The notes beneath the pieces are model-generated. The model saw nothing but the letters and a program-made list of their open reading frames with translations. It made no database searches and was not told where the DNA came from. Positions 22,643 through 34,335 of a stretch of DNA of 64,000 bases are shown here, piece after piece. How positions within the stretch are numbered: position 1 is the stretch's first letter; the number at the start of each line of letters is the position of its first letter. Source of the DNA: Caprimulgus europaeus (taxonomy: Eukaryota; Chordata; Aves; Caprimulgiformes; Caprimulgidae); assembly GCA_907165065.1 (NCBI GenBank), contig OU015524.1, positions 26,892,295 to 26,956,294 of the forward strand. The letters are read 5' to 3'. The position numbers and the translations under genes were made by a program.

Positions 22643-25600
22643 AGCTTCAAACAATATGTTTTAACAGAGTAAAGCTCCCCTGTAACTGGTTGTACTCTTC
22701 AGATCAGACAACCTTGTATATCCCACCACTTACACCACAGGCAGTAACAGTCGTAGGGAAAGACTGCAAGAATAGAGTATTTTAGGGACTTTTACATTTA
22801 GAGTTATCATCCAGCAAACTCTACCAGGCCTCTCGGGATGACAAAGCTTTTCTAAAGTTACACTAATGAGTGTGAAAATCTCCATGGTTTTTAGTGGGGA
22901 ATTTTTCTTTTCAGCTACGCTTCTCTTGGAAAAAAAACAGAACAGTAACAGAAGACTTCTTATGAAATTGAAAAGCCTGGCTCTCTTGGTTACCTTCTGG
23001 GAAGTGTTAACAAGAAAGATCACACTACATGATATTGTTATTTAAAGCTCAGAAGAAGCAATCAGAAGTTGAATTTATAACTCTGATAGGAATATTAAAT
23101 AAGACCAATTCTCAAGACCAGTATGTCAAACAGAAGACAAAGGAATTCTTTCACTGATGTTTGGCATATGTGCTAGCAACCAAAATCCACTCCTGGTCTT
23201 GTTGGGCAAAACATAGAACTGTATCAAAACTGTAAGAGGAGAGGTTAGAAAAATAACGTAAAAACACAGACTCACCAGCATATTAAATCCAGTTTTATAT
23301 CTAGATTTATGGATTAATACCTATTTACAGACTTGTATCTAGTACCTTTTTAATTTTTCTTGTTGCAGTAATTATACTGGGAGTCAGATTGAGACCAGTC
23401 TACCAAGCATGGAGGAGCTGGGAATGACCCAGGAACCCCCAGCCTGTCACTATAAAACCCTTCCATGTGTGCACACCTCTCTGTGTGGCAGGTACAGAAC
23501 TCCTGCAGCTTGTTGCTGCTGAAGGTTGTGGTGGCAGATGTGGTGGCCATCCAAAGAAAAGACCAGGAGATCTCACGAACACTCAAAAACTGATATCTCT
23601 TGTCCTCTGTGTCACTGCCAAGAACTTCGGCCAGACTGCCTGGACACGTGCGCCTTGGTGCCTACATGCCGGTCGGATTATGTGGACACACACGACTTGG
23701 ATCTTGTGAGTATGTGGGTGACAGAGTGTGAGTGAGTGAAAACAGTTTTGGTTTTGGTCAGATTCCTCTTTCCCACTTGCAAAGTCTCATGGTTCAGCTT
23801 TCCATATTGCTACTATAATCCTGCAATATTAATTGCTACAGGGGTAGCATATTTGAATGGCACAAAAAAAAAAAAAAAAAAGGATATGATTTTGTTCTGC
23901 TCTTTTGCCAGCATGAAACAAAGGAGGGAAGTTTCTTTGATACTTCTCTTCATTTTTAGATACCACTTGTGGGTTAGATACCAGCTCACTATGAAAGCAG
24001 TACAATAAAAAATATTGTCTAACAATTAACCAAGAACGAGCCCTGAGCACGGCTGTTATTCCAGAGAGGGTTGAAGTGCCAGAAACAGGTAACAATTCAA
24101 CTGCTCTCTATCCAAACAGCTTGCTGGCCCTCAGGATATCAATAAAAGTATCTCTGTCTAAACATATGCAAACACACAAGGAAAGAATCTATAATTTAAT
24201 TGTTGCTCCCAGGAACTCAGTTACAGATTGATTTAAATTTAAAGTTCAAGGTTGCAGGTAACACAAACTTACATGTAAGAACTGCCAGATGGTTTGTAGA
24301 AAATCAAAGCTGAGTATAAAAGAAAACAGTAACATTTCCAGAAAATTCTTAAATGTCCTGTAGCTTTCCACAGCAATACTGGAATTTATTAGGATTACAC
24401 AAGACATTGGCAGACTTCAGCACACAGCATTTTGGTTGAGTAACTCTAATCTTGGGGTGCTGAGCCCTCTGCATATTATCCTGAGCAATCAGTGCCAAGT
24501 CATGCTAGTGAGTGGCTCCAGCCAGGACAACGGGACTGCACACGTCGTCCTGTGGGATCTTTAAAAGGGCAAATGTAGAGGAAAACTCTAGGGCTCTATT
24601 ATTATATTGCAGTTATCAATAAAGCCATATTCAAAGAAAAATCCTGCATTTTGAATTTCAGGTTTGAGGCCCTCTGTCTCTGAGGTTGATAGCCCCCGGG
24701 AAAGCTTCAGCTGTTGGGGGAGGCTGTACATCCCCCATCAGCCTGTGGCCACCAGGAACCAACTTTGTGTGTGCAGTAGTGCGGAGTGAGGCAGAGCAAA
24801 AATATTAGGGAAGAGCACGACAAGGTGCTTGTGCAGCCGTCCTCCTTGGTCTGTCTGCACAACAGGCAGGGATGCAGAGAGAGAGGCCGCCTGCCTGGGA
24901 ACGGTGGGTGACTCTATGACATCCCTGGGGCCTGCAAAGCCCCAGAGTTCCCTTGGAAAACCTGCTGCTGGTAACTCACCCCAATGGCTCGTGGTTTAAA
25001 AAGTTCATTATATAAAGAATATTATCTTTATAATATTACCCTCTACTTTTTTTTTTTGTTAGTTATTATTATGTAACCTATAGTAGTACCCTTCCACTGT
25101 TCATTTAGAAAGCCAGTATGTCATGACAGGTAACAATTCAAACTTTCATCTGTTTTTCCTCTTTTTTATAAATCTTTAAGGGAAGGCTGTACCTGCAAAC
25201 CCATGTCACAGTCAGTGCTATACATGCCAATGCATAAAGAGTAAACTGCCTGCACGCTTTGTTTAGAGTTTTTTGCAAATTGTGTGTCCTACCAAACCAC
25301 TTCAGATCGCTTGAGATCATGGACTTGATGTAACAAATACCACATCCTCCGAGTGACCTGGGATGTTTGTTTTCATTGGCCAAATGACAGCACATGGGAG
25401 ACAATGAATACTAACTACATTGTATAATTATTTGGTCCAACTGTAAGGTTCCCTATTTTCTCCTAAGGAGAAGCAGGAAAAAGTTTTTAGACCTTTCACT
25501 TTATGGCAAAGACCTGCTGAGTTTAAACTGAAGCTACATCATAAATTCAGAGATGATTCTCTTTCATCCAGCCCATTGGTATACTTGAAATATTGTAGAG

Positions 25601-28600
25601 GGAAGAAAAAATGTAAAGAACATACAGTCTTTTGAAGAAAATAATCTTTTAGTCCATGTAAAAAAAATGTTTTTCATTAAAAATCATTGGGGGTTTTTTT
25701 TGTGGTTTCCACCCATTTTGAATTACACCTTTGATACTAACCCCTGCTGGGGTATAGCTCTTTTTCATGCAATAACCTAAGATGGAATTTATTCTAAAAT
25801 TACATCCATGGATGTTATATCCTCTTTGCTATTATTTAATAGTTTAGTCTTATCTAATCTGAAAGGTATGAAAAAGTGAAACTTTCTGATGTCCATTCAA
25901 TTATGCTAAATAGATACTCTTTTGAACTATAAATATCATTCCACTTGCATAAAAAGCAATGCGTCTGTCTATCATCTTTATCTGTTTGTCTGGTTCACTT
26001 CAGTTAAGACACTTACTGAATCTTTCTTGTGGAAAATTCTTGCTCTCTAGATAATGTGATCCTCTTGTGCATACTGTTAAATATTATTTTTATATGACAA
26101 CAGTCAAAATGTGCTAGGTGTTTTTCCAAATGTGTCACAACGATGATTTCTGTCCCCAAAACCTGCAAGTTTGGGAAAGTTAATTTGATATTCAAAATGC
26201 AAGGCATGCTAGGCAAATGGGACATACCCATTGCATTTACAATTTTAGGACCCTGTTATCCACTCCTGTCAGCAAATTAATCAGCTAGATATGCATAAGA
26301 AGCTACCTCAAACCAGCACAAAGTCCACCTGGCAAATTCATGAACTCCCTCATTCTTTTGAAACATAAATGAATGTAATATTAATAATCTCATTCTTAGT
26401 AACTCCTCACCAACCTTTTATCTGAAACACTCCTGTACAGAGAAGCAAAGTTAAGTACACAGCACAGGCAAAGGTGGTGACATTGGCATGTCTGTTTTAG
26501 AAGATCTCACTGGAGAAATGGATGTTGGTTTAAGAGGATGTTCTTGGACCATGAGTTTGGAAGGAAATGGGACATGCCAGTAGCAGGCCATGGGTGAAAG
26601 TGGGTGGGCAAGGCAATGCAGTGATAGAAACATCATGGTGCTAGGAGAAAAGCCAGGGCAGCCATAGGAAGGAGACCCTACAGTGCAAAGCTGACCCCTA
26701 TTGCTGGTGTGTAACTGAAATAAAAAAGGGAAAAGCTACTATCAGTTGTAATTTTTCTGCTTTGAAATACTTGTACCAAAGTAAATACACACTGACAGTG
26801 CAATGGATGAGTGAGGAGCCAAAGGATGGAGGAAAAATTTCAGGATTCTTCAATTAAGCAGGGAACACAGTTCAGAGATCTGATTATTTGTGCTCCTGGA
26901 AAAGTTCCTCTTTTCCTAAGGCAGAGGCTGAATGAGAGACAAGGTGGTCTGTCAGAAGACCAGAAGAAGGGATACACTTCCTCGTCACTGAAGGTGATAA
27001 AGTAAATTTTTTGACAACGTACAGAGCAGAGATTAAATAAATAAGTGACATTTTTTACTACCCACAGGAAGTAAGATTCTAGGAGAGATGCTCAATGGGA
27101 AAAACAGAGCAATCATGCAGATCTAAGACCTATCTCTGAAGAGGCCTCATTTCCTCAATCTGCCGCTTGGCCGTGTTTTGCACTCAAGGTGTTTCACTGG
27201 AAAATAGAGTTTACTCCTAGTGGTATAGAGAGTAGAAAGGAGTTCACAGTGGCTGCCTTGATTCTGAGCGGCCAGCACAAAGTAGAACCAGTCATAAACA
27301 ATTTATAACTATGACCAAAAGCAGTTGTACCTTTCAGGCAGTGCAGTTTTAGCTACAGATCCTTAATTTGAAAGTTATATATAATGGTATGGACATGCAG
27401 GTCAGGCAACTAGGTTCTTACATTCCCTTTGTGCCCTTCTTTTCCCCATGTATCCTTACCTAACCCTCAAGGGAGTCAAGGCAACGGTACCTGGGCAAAC
27501 TGTGTGTACTTCACCATGAGGATATATGGGAAAAAAAAGCAAATTCCATACCACCCCTTATACATCATTAAGGGGATTTATATCAACTAGAAAACTGGGC
27601 TTTGTGCATTTTCAACCATATCTCTGGTGCTGAGCACCCACAAATTACAGTTCTTGTTCTTTGACTGAAAGGAATATAACTGACTGGTGTCCAATGAGCT
27701 GCTCTATGTTTACATCAAAATAAAATCATAAGAAAAAAAGTTTCTGACTTTTAATTCTCTGAGGCTTATGTCTGAGGAATTACTGTTTCCAGAAATAACT
27801 GGAGAAATGGCTTTGTGTTATTACTTGTCCAGAGACTTTGTCCAGGAGAAGATAGTACATCATCATAAAAAACTCCCAAGAGAAAAGAAAATATTCTATA
27901 CATAGATGAATTAATCAGAAAATCTTATTACATTGTCTAGTACACGAGAGATGCTAAATATCATCTAATTTCAGTACTTGTTGCACTAAAATATAAACTG
28001 GTTTTGAACAATAAAAAGCTAATTATAGTATAAAACCCCAAACCCTCATGAAATATGAATGCATAAAGTGGAGGCAGGAGGGAGAAGTTAGAGAAGCTGA
28101 GACAGAAGCTTTGTAGGATCTGAGACCATTTGCTGATCTCGTAGCTCTGCGACCTTCTGGGTTACATCAAACCATGTTCTCCATGGGACAACACTGTAGC
28201 AGCTTTCCTTAAAACATGGCTTAAAAATATTTCTTTTGTTATGAACGACTTGAGAAGGCAGAAGGAGGTAACACAGCCTGAGGCAGACCAACTTTTTCTG
28301 CCTAGAGTATAATGAATGCTCCCTGCTTTCAGGTTGGTGAAAAAGGGATAAAAAGCAATAAATCAGAATTGTTGTCCTTACAGTCTCTTTTGGTAATTGC
28401 ATTACAAATAAGTTTTAAAATATTGTTCACATTCCCTTACCCTCCCAGAGAATGATTGGAATAACATGTTACAGAAGTGATTTATAAGTTAACATTTGTA
28501 ATAATTTTTCATCCATGTTAATAAATAGACTACCTCTATTCAAGTTAACAAAGTATGAGCAGTAATAGCTTTGATTTGACAATGTTATTTCTTAGGATCT

Positions 28601-28879
28601 TGCACCTTAAGTATAAAGCCTTTCAAATTTTGCCATGGAAATGATGCATCCACCCAAGGAAAGAAATAATTTGGTTTTTAGCTGGTTAGGAGAAAATCAC
28701 AGAATAACTATGTCCTTAGAAAGGCCTTGATGCTGGATTAAATAAAATAGATTATAGTGAAATTTTCATATTAGAGGTGCATAGATGAGTGGAGTATTAA
28801 TTTTAAATAGTAAGTAGCCATCATTTACTTCTCAAAATACAGAACCATTCAAGCACTATCTATCCAGGCCCAGTTTTCT
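22643..28879. other. AT-rich non-coding stretch
   Basis: No supported gene. At 23340-23735 there is a GC-richer block with a TATA-like cactataaaaccc (around 23450) and two overlapping plus-strand frames; I do not recognise any product. An 18-nt A run lies at 23864-23881. A second GC-richer block at 24440-24960 contains tcaataaagcc near 24616 and no frame of note. A 104-codon minus-strand frame at 28088-28402 has no recognisable domain. Confidence 0.45.
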
Positions 28880-29519
28880 TCAGATGTTAATGTTTTGGAT
28901 AACAGACTGGAGTACTATAATCTAAAAGGTGTCATAAAACCTTTTGAAGGATTAATTTGGAAATTGAAGGATCTTGACAAGTTGGAGAAATGGTCTAAAA
29001 TCTTATATGCAACCTATAGGAGCCTATTATGTTACTCTCCTCACTGCTGGTCAGATCTGAGCTGGAGCTTTTGGTGCTGCAACTGGAAGAGATGGAGATA
29101 ACCAGGGAAGGACTCCAAGGAGAGCAGCAAATATAGAGAAGGTTTAATGTGCATATAAAAAAGACAGAATAGCTGAAGGTTCTTCTAAAAGAGGAGACTG
29201 AAAGGAGATAAACTGGCAACTTTCTAGTGAGGGATAGCTCATGATCAGCTGTTCCTCCTGACCACAGTGGAAAGCTAAAATAAGAAATCTGTTTAATTTG
29301 CATCAAAAGCCATTCAAATTAGCCATTAGGAAAAGCTTGTCTATCTGCAAAAATACTGAAGAGAGCATGGAATTGCCCTTTTTAGAATGTTTTCAATAAA
29401 TATTAAACCATCAGCGACAGATGTCTGTCCTCATCAGTTTGAATTTATCCTTCTGCAGAAGTATAGACAAGATGACCTCTAGAGGTCCTTTACAGTTCTT
29501 CATCTCTATGAAGCTATGG
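28880..29519 (+). mobile_element. Old CR1 LINE fragment
   Basis: Ordered, diverged matches to CR1: aaggatcttgacaagttgga and gagaaatggtctaaaatc (consensus 'ggatctggacaggctggagaaatgggctga'), atttgcatcaaaagcc, attcaaattagccattagga, then the 3' end agacaagatgacctctagag with gtcctttacag and ctatgaagctatgg. It appears to span the ORF2 end and 3' UTR with internal deletions. No open ORF2 remains. Confidence 0.6.
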
Positions 29520-31532
29520 GGAGCTCTGAGCTAGCAGGCACAGGAAACGGCAACAGCTACTGAGTAACAGCTCACTTCGTTGAGATTTTTTTTCATCCTG
29601 CCACTGGCACAAATCCATGTTCTGAATTTGCATGCTGCTGAATTGCATCCAAATAAGTGTCTACACATAGTTACAAATATGTCCTGCAAGCCAAAATAAT
29701 TGTTTCTTTTAATATGAATCATCTTGAAGAGCATTTTATTATTATAAATGAGAAAGTTTCTAAAAATATATTATGCCCTATTTGGCATGGTATTATAAAA
29801 ATACCATGGTATTAGATTTGAAAATGTCCCCTCCGTGCCAAGTCTTACCCAACTTGACTGGTGTATCTGAGGGTAGAATTTGGCCTACTGTAATTAAATC
29901 CAAACATTGTATCAGAGTTTAACTAGTGCAAGACCTTGCTTTTTGATGTAAACGCAGTGGAAATTTCTATTGTCTTTTTTTTAGTGTTTTTTGGATTGCA
30001 ACAGCCCCTCTATAGGTTTTAATAATACGATAGACACAATTCAAAAATAATGTGTCTTCCCAGAATGAAAGAATAATCATGGGTCAGTGGGCTTAGAAAG
30101 GCAGAATTTACAGCTAGAACTGAGTTTTCCCTCCCTACTTCCTGCTCTCCATGATTAGAAAGAACAAATCTGATAGAGAAATACACCTGAAATGTGCTGT
30201 AATGCCTAATACAAACTCTGAATCAATACATGTGGAATCATCCACAAATGCTTCTACTTTTCTTGACTGTTATTCTAAAGGTACCTGCTGACCTTACAGC
30301 AGCCGGCTGTCAGTGGAAGGCACATGGCTGGATTCTCCATCTGCTAAATTCATTTTGCAAGTCTTACAGATTGCAAAACAGAATTTTCTTTGGGAAGTTT
30401 AACCTACACTGTTGGAAAATTTATTGGTGTAACACTGGCAGAAAGCTGGCATGGGATAAACACTCCATGTTAGCTAGAAAGAGATTTTTTTTTTTTATTA
30501 GCTTTACAAGAAGGTAAAAAAGTGGAGTAAGAAGAGGAGGACAGGGAAGATATAAAGATATATGAAGGTAATGATGAAAAGAAAATTTGAAAGAGTGAAG
30601 CTCCACTGTGTTACATTCCCCACGTTGAACTAGTTTGAAGTCCCCCAAATCTCTACCATTTTAATTTGAAGCATAATATAGTAATTTAGAATAAGACATG
30701 TCCTTCCCCTTGAGTCTTTATGCTTGAAAAGGAGTCTCTTTTTCAGAATTTGATAGGGCAAACTTACAGTGAGTACAAAGAGAAGGGCAGACTCCTTCCA
30801 CTGTATTACATTTGCTTCCATTAGGAGAGCTGAATTTGCTGAGTGAATGAGGAAATGATCTCTGGGGACCATAGGACTTCTCATCAGAAATTATATCCTA
30901 ACATATGCTTGGCATTGTTATTCCATGGGCTGTGTTATTGCCCTTATTGGGGAGTTTTCCATAACCCTGTGGAAAACAAGAATAGGCTTGGTGCTGTTTG
31001 GTTGAAAGTATACTTCCAGCACTGACATGATTTGGGCTTGGCCCAAAAGAGTGAGTTTTAATGGGACTGACTTTTGAGAACTGCATCTTTATGTTTGGAA
31101 AAGTATATCTGGAAGTATTATGCAAGTACTTTTTTTCATGGAGGACAGCTGTTGGAAGCAAGCTGGCCCAGGACATGGCTCTGTTTTGTTGGCTTACAAA
31201 AACACTTTCCTCAGTACCCAGGATGGGTGGCAAATCAGGTAGAAGACTGTGGGATAAAAATTGTAAAAGTTATAACATTTGGTCCACTTTAAGCTAGAGT
31301 TTTATAAAAGAATATTATAGGAATTGTTCTTCAAGCTCAAAACCAGATTCTGCTTTCAAAATAGATGTCAATTTGGCATTCAAGTGTGCAGTAAACATCA
31401 CTGTGAATACACTGCAACTGTGAAGACAATCAAAGTCATGTGCTAAATGATAAATAGAGACAATTTACAAAAATGTCTATGGTACATGACAATTTTCAAA
31501 ACTGTTCTAGGACTTTATTATAATTTTATTTC
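29520..31532. other. AT-rich non-coding stretch
   Basis: No supported gene. It holds a short perfect hairpin at 29786-29808, listed separately, and several short frames on both strands (for example around 30898-31297) without recognisable domains. Confidence 0.5.
29786..29808. repeat. Short inverted repeat (9-bp arms)
   Basis: catggtatt (29786-29794) and aataccatg (29800-29808) are perfect reverse complements separated by a 5-nt loop ataaa. The right arm overlaps a further copy of catggtatta (29805-29814). It could be a chance palindrome or a remnant of a small inverted-repeat element; there is no flanking evidence for a transposon. Confidence 0.6.
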
Positions 31533-31611
31533 ATAGCTTGAAAAAAAGGCTTAGCAAGTCAATTAGTGTGTCACTCACTTTGTATACAACCAAAAAAGGT
31601 AACTTAGTAAT

Positions 31612-31873
31612 GAATAGAATAGAATAGAATAGAATAGAATAGAATAGAATAGAATAGAATAGAATAGAATAGAATAGAATAATAGAATATTTCAGTCAGA
31701 AGGGACCTACGATGATCATCAACTACAACTGCAAAATCTGACCAAATCCAAGGGCAGCTATTAAAAACATTTGTGTTTTCTTGGATCACCTCTATGTTTC
31801 AGAAACAATCCAGATCATAAAACTTAATTCAAAATTTGCCTGTTTTGACCACTCTTGTGTAAAAAATATTTAG
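31612..31873 (-). mobile_element. CR1 LINE 3' fragment, copy 1, with expanded (TAGAA)n end
   Basis: The array of GAATA units (31612-31680, about 14 units) is followed by aatagaatatttcagtcaga, agggacctacgatgatcatc and, further right, gttttgaccactcttgtg. On the minus strand this is the 3' end of a CR1, whose consensus reads 'aatatttcagttggaaggga cctacaacgatcatctagtccaactgc ... tgaccactc'. The element is 5'-truncated and has internal deletions. The microsatellite apparently grew from the short tail repeats of the CR1. Confidence 0.75.
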
Positions 31874-31952
31874 ATAGCTTGAAAAAAAGGCTTAGCAAGT
31901 CAATTAGTGTGTCACTCACTTTGTATACAACCAAAAAAGGTAACTTAGTAAT

Positions 31953-32229
31953 GAATAGAATAGAATAGAATAGAATAGAATAGAATAGAATAGAATAGAA
32001 TAGAATAGAATAGAATAGAATAGAATAGAATAGAATAATAGAATATTTCAGTCAGAAGGGACCTACGATGATCATCAACTACAACTGCAAAATCTGACCA
32101 AATCCAAGGGCAGCTATTAAAAACATTTGTGTTTTCTTGGATCACCTCTATGTTTCAGAAACAATCCAGATCATAAAACTTAATTCAAAATTTGCCTGTT
32201 TTGACCACTCTTGTGTAAAAAATATTTAG
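31953..32229 (-). mobile_element. CR1 LINE 3' fragment, copy 2, with longer (TAGAA)n end
   Basis: This is the duplicate of the fragment in copy 1. The GAATA array is longer here (31953-32036, about 17 units); the remainder, including cagtcagaagggacctacga, is the same as in copy 1. It is not an independent insertion because the flanks are also duplicated. Confidence 0.75.
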
Positions 32230-34234
32230 ATAGACATAGCAGAACAAAGGTAGTTGGCTTGGGATATTATTAGACTTACCAATTCATAACAAAGAGAAGT
32301 AAAAAAGTTAAATGATATTGTATGTTCCTGTTTCTATTCTGTGTTGTTTATGAGAAGACCAAGTCCTCATTCAAAAAAATTCTCTCAAAAGGACTTATGG
32401 GTAAAAATTGACAGGTAAACAAAAGGTTGTGTGGGAAAGAAATAAGCCACTTACACTAACAGACTATTAAATCCTTAAAGATAAACAGAGACTGACATGA
32501 GAAACTGATAAAAGAATCTGACTAGCAGTACAAATACAGCAGCACTTAAGGAATTCAAAAGAATTCCTGAATTCCCTGGATATATGTAAAAGGATACAAC
32601 CAGGCAATGTAGGGTGCCCATATCCCATACATTGAACTAGGAGTGCTAGAAAATCAAAGGGGAGGGGAAGTGGAGGAGGATGAGAGGGTTCAGCAGTAGA
32701 TTATATTAAGACTTGGAAAGATGCCTCTTCTAAGCCATATTAAATACAGAAAAGGTCAACATTTTTGGCATTCAGGCCAAATCTAATGAGAAGGGTTCAG
32801 TACTGTGCAAACCCTGTAATATGCTGTCAGCTCTTTAGCACCTAGAAAAGATGTTATCAGTAGAGGCAAGAATGCAGAGGAATGTTCTTGGAGGCTTAAG
32901 GCAGATAAAAAAAAGGAGTAAGATGCCACTTTATATTTTTTTCTTGAGGTCAAAAAGATCTAGCAAATACACAAATCTTATAAAGTAGGTGCCTGAACAG
33001 AAAATTTTATTCTGAAGGGAATTAAAAAGTAAACCAAAAGATACCTTTTGAAATAGGTAGTCAGTTCATCAAAATTATTTCTCTTGACCTTTCAGTCAGG
33101 ATGCCAGTGACAGGCAGCATTAGATGATATAAATACATGACTGGCCATGTGATGTTCAGATACGATAGTCTAGTCATAGTAAACAGAGAGATGGAAAGAA
33201 GACACAGAAGAACTTAAGAAAGAATTAACCAAGTCCTGCAGATTTATCCTTCTGTGTAGCCTTAAATGAAAATTGTACATTTAAATGGTACCCTTTTGGA
33301 AGCCTGTAGATATAAGGCAAAGGTAATGCTGTCAGCCCATAGCATTTAGCAGAGCATGTGGAAGTATCTTGGTTCCCAGTAACTAACCAAGGCTCACTGT
33401 AAGAAGCAGCAATCATTACAGCTGCTTCATTAGGATAATAATCACCCTAATTATAGAAAAAAATATTTTTATATTGTCTAGTTAGCACAAAAGTGGCCCA
33501 GAGACTGGAACTATATTTCAACCACTGCCCTTAAATGGACTGTATAGTAGGTTACAACAACTAAACCTTTGCTTCTATTTTATTGCCTCAGTCACAAGGT
33601 TTTAAGCTCTATTTATACAAGTGGTTTGAGTTATAAAACACACATTATTACTTATAAGTAATTGAAAATAGCCTTCCAGACAAACAGAGATCTGGCCACC
33701 TGAACTGTAGGTCTGCCTAGCAAAACTATAATTTGATAGGTGTGCAACAAATGGTAGATATCCGGCACTAATTCTTCTGCATGTCATTTGATACAAAGAT
33801 GTAAGGAAAACAGTAGCAGAAGTATACACAGTTATTTTGAGTTTAAGTCACTAGGAAAATTATTGGCAAATTGCAAATGTCTCCCATTAACTTTTTAACT
33901 TTATTAGTATGTTTTCAATTTAGCTGACAAGCTCCTCCTTTGCAGGTCCTCCAAGAATGTATAGAAAAATAAGGTACTTGATAAAATGTTTCCATGCAGA
34001 ATTTGGTTTCAGCTATGCAGTAAAATGTACACACTCTAGGGCAGACTTAGGCTTTTTCCTCTTTAGGCTGGTGGAAACTAGAAACATTAGAGAAAAAATG
34101 CTCTGCTCTCCTAAAGACAAGCTTTTTTATAATGCACCTCACATACCTAAAGAGAAGTAAGTATGGAAACTAAAACTTGCAAGAAGAAAGAAAAATATTC
34201 ACATTAAAAGGGGTATAGAAATTTCTGAGTCTTC
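32230..34234. other. AT-rich non-coding stretch
   Basis: No supported gene, and I see no repeat of note. Frames of 60-75 codons are present on both strands without recognisable products. Confidence 0.5.
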
Positions 34235-34335
34235 TTCCAATGAGTGACTCAGGACTTAATCCTGCTGCCATTGAAGTTAAAGCAAAGTGTTTAAATCAAA
34301 TTGGACCTCCTTCTAACACAGGAGTAAGAGAAAGA
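34235..34335. repeat. Ancient amniote interspersed repeat fragment
   Basis: gactcaggacttaatcctgc with tgccattgaagttaaagc and the following acacaggagtaagag recalls the 'aggacttgatcctgctcccattgaagtcaatgg' segment of old L3/CR1-like sauropsid repeats. A further piece gggtaaaattttcagag lies at 34440-34456. Confidence 0.45.

Larger units (their letters stand above)
31533..32229. repeat. Near-perfect tandem segmental duplication (341 + 356 bp)
   Basis: Copy 1 (31533-31873) and copy 2 (31874-32229) appear identical by eye outside the pentanucleotide array; the 15-bp length difference equals three extra TAGAA units in copy 2. Both copies start with atagcttgaaaaaaaggc and end with tgtaaaaaatatttag. 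The tetramer atag is present at each breakpoint (31533, 31874, 32230), consistent with a microhomology- or slippage-mediated event. The lack of point differences means that it is very recent, or that it is an assembly duplication of two alleles differing in repeat number. Confidence 0.93.

Noticed and set aside
22196..22672. 158-codon plus-strand reading frame, the longest in the window
   Set aside because: It is the antisense of the reverse-oriented CR1 at 22068-22642 and runs slightly past its truncated end. Its peptide has no domain of its own.
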